Source: an uncultured Eubacteriales bacterium (GTDB lineage Bacteria; Bacillota; Clostridia; Oscillospirales; Oscillospiraceae). Taken from it: a stretch of DNA of 64,000 bases. The notes under the pieces were generated by a model, which was not told the origin of the DNA, made no database searches, and worked only from the letters and a program-made list of their open reading frames with translations. The translations under genes were made by a program, and so were the position numbers. The stretch lies in contig OMZQ01000004.1 in assembly GCA_900315595.1 (NCBI GenBank), positions 37,434 to 101,433 of the forward strand. Reading direction: 5' to 3'. Below, in pieces: positions 24,888-32,757 of the stretch (position 1 is its first letter; every line of letters begins with the position of its first letter).

Positions 24888-25841
24888 TCAGTCTGCAAAG
24901 GCGGCGACCTCCGCCAGCGTGGGCATCGCGGGGATCGCTCCGCTGCGGGAGCAGGTTAGGGCCGCGGCGCGGTTGGCAAAGCGAAGCATCTCCTCCAGCT
25001 CCGGCGCCTCCAGCGCGTTCAGGGGGCCGTCGGGACGGGCGACCAGGCGGCTCAAAAGCGCGCCGTGGAAGGTATCGCCCGCGCCGTTCGTGTCTGCGAC
25101 CCGGACGCGCACGCCGGGGACAGAGCCAACGGCGTCGCCCAGACGGTAGAACGTGCCCTTGCTTCCGAGGGTCACAAGGATCAGCCGGATGCCGAGGGCT
25201 GCCAGCGCAGCCGTGCCGGCGACCGGATCGTCCGTGCCGGTCAGCAGGGGAAGCTCCTCGTCGCTGAGCTTCAGAACGTCAGTCTTCTCCAGCGGGACCT
25301 TCATCCAGGTCAGAGCGGTGGTCTCGTCGGGCCAGAGGTTCGCGCGGTAGTTCGGATCGTAGCTGATCAGCACGCCGTGGGCGCGGGCATAGTCGGCTGC
25401 CTCCAGCGTCGCGGTGCGGACGGGGTCGGCCGTCAGGCTGACGGAGCCGAAGTGCAGGAGCTTCGGCAGGGGAGAAAGGGCACGCACGGCCTCCTCGGCG
25501 GTCAGCAGGGTGTCCGCGCCGGGGGAACGGTAGAAGGAAAAGGAACGCTCGCCGCTGGGGGCGACGCTGACGACAGCCTGCGTGGTCAGACATTCTGCGG
25601 TCTCATACAGACCGGTCACGTCCACGCCGTCACGCACGAGCACGGCGCGCAGGTCGCGTCCGAAGGTGTCGCGGCCCACCTTGCCGATGAAGCCGGCGGA
25701 AGCGCCGAGCCGCGCCGCTGCAACGGCCACGTTGGCCGGCGCGCCGCCCGGATTGGCGGCAAAGTGCCGCACCTGGCGTTCGTCCACGTGCGTCTGCGTC
25801 AGATCGATCAGAAGCTCACCCAAAGTCAGTAAATCAGCCAT
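24888..25841 (-). CDS. scrK: Fructokinase, PfkB family
   Basis: The enzyme phosphorylates the fructose released by the GH32/GH13 enzymes. The 317-residue protein has the PfkB signatures NPGGAPANVAVAAARLG near the N-terminus and DTNGAGDTFHGALL with the catalytic Asp near residue 255. ATG 25841 follows AGAGGG. It is the first gene of the sucrose operon, directly behind the promoter and operator, and 12 nt before the GH13 gene. Confidence 0.92.
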   Translation of the reverse strand: MADLLTLGELLIDLTQTHVDERQVRHFAANPGGAPANVAVAAARLGASAGFIGKVGRDTFGRDLRAVLVRDGVDVTGLYETAECLTTQAVVSVAPSGERSFSFYRSPGADTLLTAEEAVRALSPLPKLLHFGSVSLTADPVRTATLEAADYARAHGVLISYDPNYRANLWPDETTALTWMKVPLEKTDVLKLSDEELPLLTGTDDPVAGTAALAALGIRLILVTLGSKGTFYRLGDAVGSVPGVRVRVADTNGAGDTFHGALLSRLVARPDGPLNALEAPELEEMLRFANRAAALTCSRSGAIPAMPTLAEVAAFAD

Positions 25842-25857
25842 AAGAATCCCTCTGTAT

Positions 25858-25871
25858 TGAAATCGTTTTCA
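25858..25871. promoter_or_regulatory. LacI/CcpA-type operator in the sucrose-operon leader
   Basis: The palindrome TGAAATCGTTTTCA (minus strand TGAAAACGATTTCA) has 5-bp arms and the central CG of LacI-family sites and fits the cre consensus TGWAANCGNTNWCA on the minus strand. It lies downstream of the -10 of the sucrose promoter, a position suited to repression, 17 nt before scrK. Confidence 0.75.
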
Positions 25872-25882
25872 TAGATAGAACC

Positions 25883-25911
25883 ATGATAGCACAACCGGGG
25901 AACGATTGCAA
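25883..25911 (-). promoter_or_regulatory. Promoter of the sucrose operon
   Basis: On the minus strand TTGCAA and TATCAT are separated by exactly 17 nt. The predicted start is just upstream of the operator at 25858-25871. Confidence 0.7.
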
Positions 25912-26030
25912 GAGCAAATCCGGAATTGGCGGAGGATTCCGCCGGATTTGTACTTATTACACGAAAGAATGGAAGTTCTTGTAGGGAATGTGCATAAAAA
26001 CCCGATTGCAATCTTGTCAATTATCCCATG

Positions 26031-26059
26031 TAGACAGGGACCGCGAAACCGTGTAAAAT
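26031..26059 (+). promoter_or_regulatory. Promoter of ptsH-ptsI
   Basis: TAGACA and TAAAAT are separated by exactly 17 nt. The predicted start lies just before the operator at 26071-26084. Confidence 0.65.
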
Positions 26060-26070
26060 GATTAGGAGAG

Positions 26071-26084
26071 TGAAACCGATTTCA
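26071..26084. promoter_or_regulatory. LacI/CcpA-type operator in the ptsH leader
   Basis: TGAAACCGATTTCA has the same arms as the sucrose-operon site (TGAAA and TTTCA around a central CG) and fits the cre consensus. It lies 12 nt downstream of the -10, about 40 nt before ptsH. The shared sequence suggests one regulator for both divergent transcripts. Confidence 0.75.
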
Positions 26085-26123
26085 AGGTCGGAGCCCATCA
26101 TCATTCAAAGGAGAGGTATCGTT

Positions 26124-26384
26124 ATGAAGCAGTTTGATTATACCATCAAGGACCCCCTGGGCATCCATGCCCGTCCCGCCGGCCTGCTTGCCAAGCTCGC
26201 CAAGGGCTTCGGTGACACCGTCGTCACCATCACCAAGGACGGCAATACCGTCAAGGCCTCCCAGCTCATGAAGGTCATGGGCATGGGCATCAAGACCGGC
26301 AACACCATCACCATCGCCGCGGAAGGTCCCGCGGAGGACGAGGCCATCGAGGGTGTCAAGAAGTTCCTCGAGGAGAATCTGTAA
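26124..26384 (+). CDS. ptsH: Phosphocarrier protein HPr
   Basis: HPr carries the phosphoryl group from enzyme I to PTS permeases such as the sucrose EII encoded next door. The 86-residue protein has the active site GIHARPAG with His15. The regulatory region reads VKASQLMKVMGMG: aligned with Bacillus HPr on the flanking TV and M-V-M residues, the Ser46 phosphorylation site falls on Gln47 with Ser one position earlier, so HPr-kinase control is doubtful. ATG 26124 follows AAGGAG. Confidence 0.95.
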   Translation: MKQFDYTIKDPLGIHARPAGLLAKLAKGFGDTVVTITKDGNTVKASQLMKVMGMGIKTGNTITIAAEGPAEDEAIEGVKKFLEENL

Positions 26385-26400
26385 TCCGTAACATCCGAAC

Positions 26401-26422
26401 GGGCGGGGCAAAAACCCCGCCC
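26401..26422 (+). other. Hairpin between ptsH and ptsI
   Basis: An 8-bp GC stem (GGGCGGGG and complement) with an AAAAA loop lies 16 nt after ptsH. It lacks a U-tract, so partial attenuation or mRNA stabilisation is likelier than full termination, which would favour HPr over EI synthesis. Confidence 0.6.
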
Positions 26423-26457
26423 GCGCTTCTATCATTACTATATTCAGGAGGTAAACC

Positions 26458-28113
26458 ATGATTTTGTTACAGGGCAAGGGCGTTTCCAAGGGCGTGACCA
26501 GCGGCCCCATCTATTTCTTCCGCCGCAGCGACGCCACCGTCACCAAGTATGACGCCCCCGACCAGGCAGCCGAGAAGGAGCGCCTGGCCGCCGCGCAGGA
26601 AAAGTCCATCGAGCAGCTCAACCGCCTGGCGGACAAGTGCCGCGAGGAGGCCGGCGACGAGGCCGCCGTTCTCTTTGAGACCCACGCCATGTTCGTTGAG
26701 GACGAGGACTACGTTCAGGCCGTGATGGACACCCTCGAGGAAGAGGGCTGCAACGTCGAATACGCCGTGCAGTGCGCCGGCGAGCAGTTCGCCGCCATGT
26801 TTGCCGCGATGGACGACGCCTATATGCAGGCCCGCGCTGCCGATATCCGCGACGTGACTGCCAGAATCCTCAACAACCTCATGGGTGTCGTCGAGGGCGG
26901 CATCGACTCCGACGTGCCCGTGGTCCTGGCTGCCGACGATCTGGCCCCGTCCGAGACGCTCCAGCTCGACAAGAGCAAGATCCTCGGCTTCATGACCCAG
27001 GGCGGCTCCGGCAACAGCCACACCGCGATCCTGGCCCGCACGATGGGCATTCCCGCCATCTGCGGCCTGGGCGAGAGCCTGAAGACCGAGATGGAGGGCC
27101 GCACCGTCTACATCGACGGCGAAACCGGCAAGGTCGCCCTTGAGCCGGACGAGCTGACGCTGACCGCCTACAACGCCAAGCTCAAGAAGCAGCAGGAGAT
27201 GAAGGTCCTGATGGATACCATGAAGGGCCAGAAGGACGTGACCCTGGACGGCCGCGAGATCCTGGTCTACTGCAACATCGGCTCCCCCGACGATCTGCCC
27301 GCCGTGCTCAATAACGACGGCCAGGGCATCGGCCTGTTCCGCTCCGAGTTCCTCTACCTCAAGGCCTCCGATTTCCCCGACGAGGATACCCAGTTCCGGG
27401 CCTACAAGGCCGTGGCCGAGGGTCTGAACGGCAAGCGCGTCGTCATCCGCACCCTGGACATCGGCGCGGACAAGCAGGTCAGCTATTTTGACATGAAGAA
27501 GGAGGAGAACCCGGCCCTCGGCGTCCGTGCGATCCGCATCTGCCTGAACCGGCCTGAGATCTTCCGCACCCAGCTCCGCGCCCTTTACCGCGCCTCCGCC
27601 TACGGCAAGGTCGCCATCATGTTCCCGATGATCACCTCCGTCTGGGAGGTCAAGGAGTGCAAGCGCGCCTGCGCCAAGGTCATGGAGGAGCTCAAGGCTG
27701 AGGGTATCCCCTTCAACCCCGAAACCGAGATCGGCATCATGATCGAGACGCCCGCCTCCATCTTCGTGGCCGATGCGCTGGCCAAGGAAGTGGACTTCTT
27801 CTCCGTCGGCACCAACGACCTGACCCAGTACACCCTGGCCTGCGACCGTCAGGCGAACGATCTGGGCAAGTTCTTCGACCCGCATCACCCCGCCGTCCTG
27901 CGCGCGATCAAGATCGCGGCTGACGCGGCCCACGCCGCCGGCATCTGGATCGGCATCTGCGGCGAGCTCGGCGCGGACATCTCCCTGCTCGAAACCTTCC
28001 TGGCCATCGGCATCGATGAGCTGTCTGTCTCCCCGTCCTCCGTCCTCCCGCTCCGCGCCGCCATCCGCAAGTCCATCGCCAAGACTTGCACGCTGGAAAA
28101 GCTGGAAAGCTGA
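26458..28113 (+). CDS. ptsI: PTS enzyme I (phosphoenolpyruvate-protein phosphotransferase)
   Basis: Enzyme I takes phosphate from PEP and gives it to HPr. The 551-residue protein has the N-terminal HPr-binding domain, the phospho-His in GGSGNSHTAILAR (His188), and the C-terminal PEP-binding barrel with GIGLFRSEFLYL, MIETPASIFVADALA, FSVGTNDLTQYTLACDR and the catalytic Cys in GICGELGAD. The active-site block usually reads GGRTSHSAI, so SGNSHTAI is a mild variant. Start at ATG 26458 after CAGGAGG. Confidence 0.95.
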   Translation: MILLQGKGVSKGVTSGPIYFFRRSDATVTKYDAPDQAAEKERLAAAQEKSIEQLNRLADKCREEAGDEAAVLFETHAMFVEDEDYVQAVMDTLEEEGCNVEYAVQCAGEQFAAMFAAMDDAYMQARAADIRDVTARILNNLMGVVEGGIDSDVPVVLAADDLAPSETLQLDKSKILGFMTQGGSGNSHTAILARTMGIPAICGLGESLKTEMEGRTVYIDGETGKVALEPDELTLTAYNAKLKKQQEMKVLMDTMKGQKDVTLDGREILVYCNIGSPDDLPAVLNNDGQGIGLFRSEFLYLKASDFPDEDTQFRAYKAVAEGLNGKRVVIRTLDIGADKQVSYFDMKKEENPALGVRAIRICLNRPEIFRTQLRALYRASAYGKVAIMFPMITSVWEVKECKRACAKVMEELKAEGIPFNPETEIGIMIETPASIFVADALAKEVDFFSVGTNDLTQYTLACDRQANDLGKFFDPHHPAVLRAIKIAADAAHAAGIWIGICGELGADISLLETFLAIGIDELSVSPSSVLPLRAAIRKSIAKTCTLEKLES

Positions 28114-28131
28114 TTCCTCTGATGCGCTTGA

Positions 28132-28172
28132 ACGCCCGGCTGTATCCCGCAAATCGGGATACAGCCGGGCGT
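28132..28172 (+). terminator. Terminator after ptsI
   Basis: A perfect 18-bp stem (28132-28149 with 28155-28172) begins 18 nt after ptsI. The following T-run is short (TTT), but the stem is very strong. Confidence 0.8.
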
Positions 28173-28198
28173 TTCCGTCCTCCGTCTTCAATTTTCCC

Positions 28199-28227
28199 TT
28201 GCAATATTTCCGGGCTTGGGCTATACT
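28199..28227 (+). promoter_or_regulatory. Promoter of the HD-domain gene
   Basis: TTGCAA and TATACT are separated by exactly 17 nt, directly after the ptsI terminator and 27 nt before the gene. Confidence 0.7.
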
Positions 28228-28254
28228 AAAGAAAAAAACAGAGGAGACTTGCCG

Positions 28255-28833
28255 ATGGAACCCAAGGAACGATTTGTCGAACTCTACCGGAAATACATCA
28301 CCCGCGACGGGGCGGAGGCCTTTCTGCAATTCCTGCTGGATTCGGATTTCTTCACGGCCCCTGCCAGCGCGCGGTATCATTCCTCCGTGGCGGGCGGACT
28401 GTGCCAGCACAGTCTGAACGTCTACGACTGCCTGCGGGCTTATATGAACCGCCCCCGCGTCCAGCAGGTCTACAAGCTGGTGGGCGACGACTACAGCCCG
28501 GAGAGCATCGCGCTCGTCTCCCTGCTCCACGACGTCTGCAAGATCGGCTGCTACCGTCCCGGCTTCCGCAACGTCAAGGATGAGCGCGGCGTCTGGCAGA
28601 AGGTGGCTACCTACAACTTTGAAGATCCCCTGCCCTTCGGGCACGGCGAGAAATCGGTCTGGATGATCATGAAATACATGGACCTGACCGACCAGGAGGC
28701 CTTCGCCATCCGCTACCACATGGGCTTCTCCGGCGACGAGGACAACCGCACCGTCGGTCAGGCCATGGCGAAATTTCCCCTCGCCTTCGCCCTCTCGGTG
28801 GCCGATACCGAGGCAACCTATTTCCTGGAGTGA
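28255..28833 (+). CDS. HD-domain phosphohydrolase-like protein
   Basis: The 192-residue soluble protein has an HD-type metal site: CQHSLNVYDCL near residue 52, LLHDVCKIGCY near residue 90 and a distal histidine in IRYHMGFSG. Such proteins hydrolyse nucleotides or phosphodiesters; the substrate is unknown. ATG 28255 lies 8 nt after GAGGAG. It is a single-gene unit between two terminators. Confidence 0.85.
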   Translation: MEPKERFVELYRKYITRDGAEAFLQFLLDSDFFTAPASARYHSSVAGGLCQHSLNVYDCLRAYMNRPRVQQVYKLVGDDYSPESIALVSLLHDVCKIGCYRPGFRNVKDERGVWQKVATYNFEDPLPFGHGEKSVWMIMKYMDLTDQEAFAIRYHMGFSGDEDNRTVGQAMAKFPLAFALSVADTEATYFLE

Positions 28834-28847
28834 TCCCAACGAAAAAG

Positions 28848-28878
28848 CGCCGGGCTGCTGTTGTTCAGCAGCCCGGCG
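28848..28878. terminator. Bidirectional terminator
   Basis: A perfect 13-bp stem (CGCCGGGCTGCTG and complement) separates the convergent HD-domain and anti-sigma genes. On the minus strand it is followed by CTTTTTCG, a good U-tract. Confidence 0.85.
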
Positions 28879-28886
28879 TCCGTCGT

Positions 28887-30101
28887 TTACCGCGTTTCGG
28901 ATTCGGCTTCCCGTGCGGCGAAGATCAGCAGAGCCAGATCTCCGGCCTCGGGGATGAAGTCCTCCTCCGGGTAGAACAGCGCCCAGTTTTCGCCGGTGCG
29001 CAGACGGACGGCCCAGTCCTCCGGCCAGGCTTCCGGCCAGACAATCTCCGCCGTGCGCGGAGCCCAGGTCACGATCCGGTTCAGCGCCCCGCTCTCGGGA
29101 TCAAGCTCCTCCATCCGGACCAGAAGCTCTTGCTCCTCCGCCTGACCGTCGGCGTCCAGCTCTGCCGACCGGGGCAGATTTTGGAGCAGCCATTCCTGCA
29201 CGGCCAGCGCGGTCTCGTAGTCCGTGGCAAAGACGGTCAGCCCGCTCTCGTCCGGCTCGGTGCTCTCGTCGCCCAGCACCTCGGCGGGCGTCGTCGGCTC
29301 AGCCAGCACCAGACGGTCGTAAAGCTCCGGCTCTGCCTCCGCCAGAAGGTCCAGCAGACTGTCCGCCGAAAACTCGGTGTAGAGCAGGATGGGGGCTTCC
29401 GCCTGCTCGCTCAGATCCGCACAAATGAGGCGGAGCATCTCGTCCACGGGCCGCACGGGCCCGCGAACCCCGGGCAAGCCCTCGCTGCTGCCTTCGCCGC
29501 TGCTTTCGCTGCTGCCTTCGCCGCTGCTTTCGCTGCTGCCTTCGCCGGGGCTGTTGAGATCGGCGCCGGGTGCGGCGGTGCTGTCCGGAGCCTGTACGGC
29601 GCTTGCAACCAGAGAGCCGGGTGAAAAGAAGTAACCGGTGCTGCTATCGCTCGCGTCCGCTTGCGGCAGCGCAAAGGCGATGGTTTCTTCTGCCGGCTGG
29701 GCGGGCTTCTCCGCAGACGGGGAGGGTTGGGAGACGGTCGCCCCCCCGGCGCTGGCTTTCGCAGCCGTCTGCGGACGGGGCAGGCGGATCACGCCCGTGC
29801 CGACCAGCAGAACCAGAACGGCGGCAATCAGGCCGAAGCCCGTGCCGGCGCCCCAATAGCCGCGCTTTTTCTTCTGCTTGCCGGATTCCTGACGAATCCG
29901 GTACATCACGCCGCGCTTCAGGCCCTCCGGGGCGGGGACGGCAAGCTCGGCGGTCTTTTCTTCGATGGACGCCATCGCCTCATACAGGCGGCGGCAGTCG
30001 GGGCAGGCGTCGAGATGCGCCTGTACACGCGCTTCGTCTTCGGCGGAGAGCGCCCCGTCGAGCCTCGCGCTCAGCAATTCATAAATCTGCTCGCAGTTCA
30101 A
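28887..30101 (-). CDS. Membrane anti-sigma factor with zinc finger
   Basis: The 404-residue protein starts with an anti-sigma zinc-finger domain (AHLDACPDCRRLYEAM near residues 28-43), has one membrane helix at about residues 85-105, a low-complexity Ser/Gly/Glu linker and an extracytoplasmic domain of about 190 residues of unknown type. It would hold the ECF sigma factor encoded 16 nt upstream and release it on an envelope signal. Start: TTG at 30101, 8 nt after AGGAGG; no ATG fits. The linker is encoded by 24-bp tandem repeats. Confidence 0.85.
   Translation of the reverse strand: MNCEQIYELLSARLDGALSAEDEARVQAHLDACPDCRRLYEAMASIEEKTAELAVPAPEGLKRGVMYRIRQESGKQKKKRGYWGAGTGFGLIAAVLVLLVGTGVIRLPRPQTAAKASAGGATVSQPSPSAEKPAQPAEETIAFALPQADASDSSTGYFFSPGSLVASAVQAPDSTAAPGADLNSPGEGSSESSGEGSSESSGEGSSEGLPGVRGPVRPVDEMLRLICADLSEQAEAPILLYTEFSADSLLDLLAEAEPELYDRLVLAEPTTPAEVLGDESTEPDESGLTVFATDYETALAVQEWLLQNLPRSAELDADGQAEEQELLVRMEELDPESGALNRIVTWAPRTAEIVWPEAWPEDWAVRLRTGENWALFYPEEDFIPEAGDLALLIFAAREAESETR
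29482..29547. repeat. 24-bp tandem repeat inside the anti-sigma gene
   Basis: About 2.75 identical copies of a 24-bp unit encode repeated Ser-Ser-Gly-Glu-Gly-Ser-Ser-Glu in the linker between membrane helix and sensor domain. Exact identity suggests recent expansion and possible length variation between strains. Confidence 0.85.
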
Positions 30102-30117
30102 TGCGCATCCCTCCTTT

Positions 30118-30708
30118 CTACCTCACAGACGAAACTGTTTTCGATTTGTTCCCAATTTGCAATAATTTATTCCGAAGCGCTGTCCGCGCCCGGGAGAGAC
30201 GGGATTTGACCGTGCCCTCCTCGATTTGCAGGATCTCCGCGATCTGGGCGTAGCTCAGATCGTCGATGGCCCGCATGGTCAGGATCTGGCGCTGGACCGC
30301 CGGCAGCTCGTTGAGCGCCTGCGTCAGAAGCCGGCGATCCTCGGCGGCAAGCAGGGCCTCCTCCGGCGTCTTGGCGGGATCGGGCAGATCAAGCTGGGTC
30401 TCTCCGTCCTCGTCGTCGGTGACGGTCAGCGAGACCGTGGCCTTGCGCTTCCTGGCCCGCAGGAAGTCCAGGCAGACGTTGGAGGTCAGCCGAAACAGCC
30501 AGGTGGAAAAGGCGGATTCAAACTGGAAGCTCCCCAGGTTCCGCCAGGCGCGAAGGAAGGCCTCCTGCGACAGGTCGAAGGCGTCGTCCTCGTTCCCGCT
30601 CATCCGCAGGGCGAGGTTGTAGACCTTCGTCTGATATTTCTCCACCAGGAGTCCGAAGGCGTCGTTGTCGCCGTCCAGAACCTTCTGTATGATTTCTCGT
30701 TCATCCAT
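30118..30708 (-). CDS. ECF-type RNA polymerase sigma factor
   Basis: The 196-residue protein has sigma region 2 (DAFDLSQEAFLRAWRNLGSF, with TWLFRLTSNVCLDFLR) and region 4 (ELPAVQRQILTMR and YAQIAEILQIEEGTVKSRL helix-turn-helix), as in RpoE/SigW-like factors. ATG 30708 follows GAGGAACTGTCA. It lies 11 nt after dus and 16 nt before its anti-sigma partner. The target regulon cannot be read from here. Confidence 0.92.
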   Translation of the reverse strand: MDEREIIQKVLDGDNDAFGLLVEKYQTKVYNLALRMSGNEDDAFDLSQEAFLRAWRNLGSFQFESAFSTWLFRLTSNVCLDFLRARKRKATVSLTVTDDEDGETQLDLPDPAKTPEEALLAAEDRRLLTQALNELPAVQRQILTMRAIDDLSYAQIAEILQIEEGTVKSRLSRARTALRNKLLQIGNKSKTVSSVR

Positions 30709-30719
30709 TGACAGTTCCT

Positions 30720-31685
30720 CTAAGACAGATCCCGCTGGATCCCCGCGATCACCCGGCGGACGTCGTCCATCGTCTGAATTGCGGAGATTTGCTGCTTGTA
30801 GTAGTTGCTGTAGGCCACGCCGCGCAGATACCAGGCCAGATGCTTTCGGGCCTCCAGACAGGCGATATGCTCGCCCTTGTCGGCGCAGGCCAGCTCCATC
30901 TGGCGGGCGGCGGTCTCCATGCGGACCCGGAGCGGGGGACGCGCCGGGATCGGCTCTCCCGCCAGTGCGGCACGGATCTCCGCAAAGAGCCAGGGGTCGC
31001 CGAAGCTGGCTCTGCCCACCATGACGGCGTCGGCCCCGGTCCGGTTCCGGCAGCGCAGGGCGCTCTCCGCGGAGAGGACGTCGCCGTTGGCGATCACCGG
31101 GATCTTCACGGCCCGCTTGACCTCGGCGATGATATCCCAGTCCGCCGTGCCGGAATAGAGCATGGTCTTCGTCCGGCCGTGGACGGCGATCGCCGCTGCG
31201 CCGTTGTCCTCGGCGGCCTTTGCCAGCTCCACCACGGTGATATGGCTCTTGTCCCAGCCCTTGCGGGTCTTGACGGTCACAGGCACGGGCACGGCGTCCA
31301 CCACGGCGCGGATGATCCGGCCTGCCAGATCAATATCCTTGAGCAGGGCCGAGCCCTCGCCGTTGTTGACGATCTTCGGCATCGGGCAGCCCATGTTGAG
31401 GTCGATGAAGTCGCAATGGCTGTGCTCCAGGGCCAGGGCAGCGCCGCGCGCCATGATCTCCGGCTCCGAGCCGAAGATCTGCGCCCCGCAGATCACGCCT
31501 TCGTTCCGGCGCAGCAGGGACGCGGATTTCCTGTCCTGATAGCAAAGCGCCTTTGCCGAGACCATCTCCGTCACCGTGGCCGCAGCGCCGAGCGACGCGC
31601 AGACCGCGCGGAAGGCGTGGTCCGTCACCCCTGCCATCGGCGCGAGGATCGCCCCGACGGGGAGGGTATGTGTTCCAAGCTGCAT
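30720..31685 (-). CDS. dus: tRNA-dihydrouridine synthase (DusB type)
   Basis: Dus is an FMN enzyme that reduces uridines in the tRNA D-loop. The 321-residue product shows ILAPMAGVTDHAFR at the N-terminus, the catalytic Cys in DLNMGCPMPKIV, and FMN-site blocks KTRKGWD, AVHGRTKTMLYSG, IANGDVLS and VMVGRASFGDPWLF. ATG 31685 follows AAGGAG. It is the third gene of a five-gene minus-strand operon that ends with the sigma/anti-sigma pair. Confidence 0.93.
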   Translation of the reverse strand: MQLGTHTLPVGAILAPMAGVTDHAFRAVCASLGAAATVTEMVSAKALCYQDRKSASLLRRNEGVICGAQIFGSEPEIMARGAALALEHSHCDFIDLNMGCPMPKIVNNGEGSALLKDIDLAGRIIRAVVDAVPVPVTVKTRKGWDKSHITVVELAKAAEDNGAAAIAVHGRTKTMLYSGTADWDIIAEVKRAVKIPVIANGDVLSAESALRCRNRTGADAVMVGRASFGDPWLFAEIRAALAGEPIPARPPLRVRMETAARQMELACADKGEHIACLEARKHLAWYLRGVAYSNYYKQQISAIQTMDDVRRVIAGIQRDLS

Positions 31686-31720
31686 AGATACTCCTTCGTA
31701 AGGGGAAATGATGGAGGGGA

Positions 31721-32749
31721 TCAGCCGCCCAGCGCCCGGTCCAGGGTTTCCAGGTCCGCCTCGGTCGTGGACCAGGAGGTCGCCAAGCGGACGACGGTGT
31801 GGGTCTCGTCGGCGCGGGACCAGTAGCTGACCGCGACCTGCTCGCGCAGACGGGCCAGGGCCTCGTTTTCCAGCACGACGAACTGTTGGTTCGTCGGCGT
31901 CTCGCGGAACGTCGGGAGCCCGTGCCTGCGCAGGATCTCCTTGAGCCGCTCGGCGGCCTCGATCCCGTGTCGTCCGATCTCCCAATAGAGGCCGTCGGTG
32001 AACAGGGCGTCGAACTGCACGCCGAAGACGCGGCCCTTTGCCAGCATGGCAAGGCGCTTCTTCGTGTAGTTGGCGAAATGCGTCGGAGCTCCGTGCGGGA
32101 AGACCAGCGCCTCGCCGCAGAGCGCGCCGCACTTGGTTCCGCCGATGTAGAAGGCGTCGCAGAGGGCGGCGATCGTTTTCAGATCCAGGTCGGCTGCCCG
32201 GCTCGCAAGACCGTAGGCCAGCCGCGCGCCGTCCAGATAGAGGCGCAGACCGTACTGCCTGCAAACGGCGGCGATGTCCTCCAGCTCCCGCCGGGTATAG
32301 AGACTGCCCCACTCTGTCGGGTTCGTCACGTAGACCACGCCCGGCCAGACGACGTGCTCGCGGTTCTCATCCGCCAGCACGGTCTCGGTCAGCTCGCGTA
32401 CTGCGGCGGCGGTCAGCTTGCCGTCCCGTTCGGGCAGGAGCAGGAGTTTGCAGCCGATGGCCTCCAGACCGCCGGCCTCATGGACGTGGATATGTCCGGT
32501 CTCCGCCGTCACCACGCCCTCCCAGGGCCGAAGCAGGGCGGAGATCGCCACCACGTTGACCTGGGTCCCGCCGCTGAGGAAAAAGACGGAGCCGTCGGGG
32601 CAGCCGCAGGCGTCCAGAATCTTCCGCTCCGCAGACCGCGACCAGCGGTCGTCTCCGTAGCCCGCGCCGGGCTCCAGATTGGTTTCCAGCAGGCGCTGCA
32701 TCAGCTTCGGATGCGCCCCGGCAATGTAATCGCTCTCAAAATTGACCAT
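31721..32749 (-). CDS. Low-specificity threonine aldolase (PLP enzyme)
   Basis: The fold-type I PLP enzyme cleaves threonine and allo-threonine to glycine and acetaldehyde. The 342-residue protein has FESDYIAGAHPKL at the N-terminus, GGTQVNVVAISALLRP, the PLP-contact block LYLDGARLAYGL, and the Schiff-base Lys in YIGGTKCGALCGEAL. The ATG at 32749 lies 5 nt after TAGGAG, whose TAG is the stop of the upstream protease gene. Related beta-eliminating lyases are an alternative. Confidence 0.87.
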   Translation of the reverse strand: MVNFESDYIAGAHPKLMQRLLETNLEPGAGYGDDRWSRSAERKILDACGCPDGSVFFLSGGTQVNVVAISALLRPWEGVVTAETGHIHVHEAGGLEAIGCKLLLLPERDGKLTAAAVRELTETVLADENREHVVWPGVVYVTNPTEWGSLYTRRELEDIAAVCRQYGLRLYLDGARLAYGLASRAADLDLKTIAALCDAFYIGGTKCGALCGEALVFPHGAPTHFANYTKKRLAMLAKGRVFGVQFDALFTDGLYWEIGRHGIEAAERLKEILRRHGLPTFRETPTNQQFVVLENEALARLREQVAVSYWSRADETHTVVRLATSWSTTEADLETLDRALGG

Positions 32750-32757
32750 ACAATCTC

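Noticed and set aside
26467..28839. 790-codon open frame antisense to ptsI
   Set aside because: No ribosome binding site, compositionally an antisense artefact, and it fully overlaps the unambiguous enzyme I gene and part of the HD-domain gene.
29482..29547. Short repeat array resembling a CRISPR or satellite
   Set aside because: The 24-bp units are in frame and encode the anti-sigma linker.
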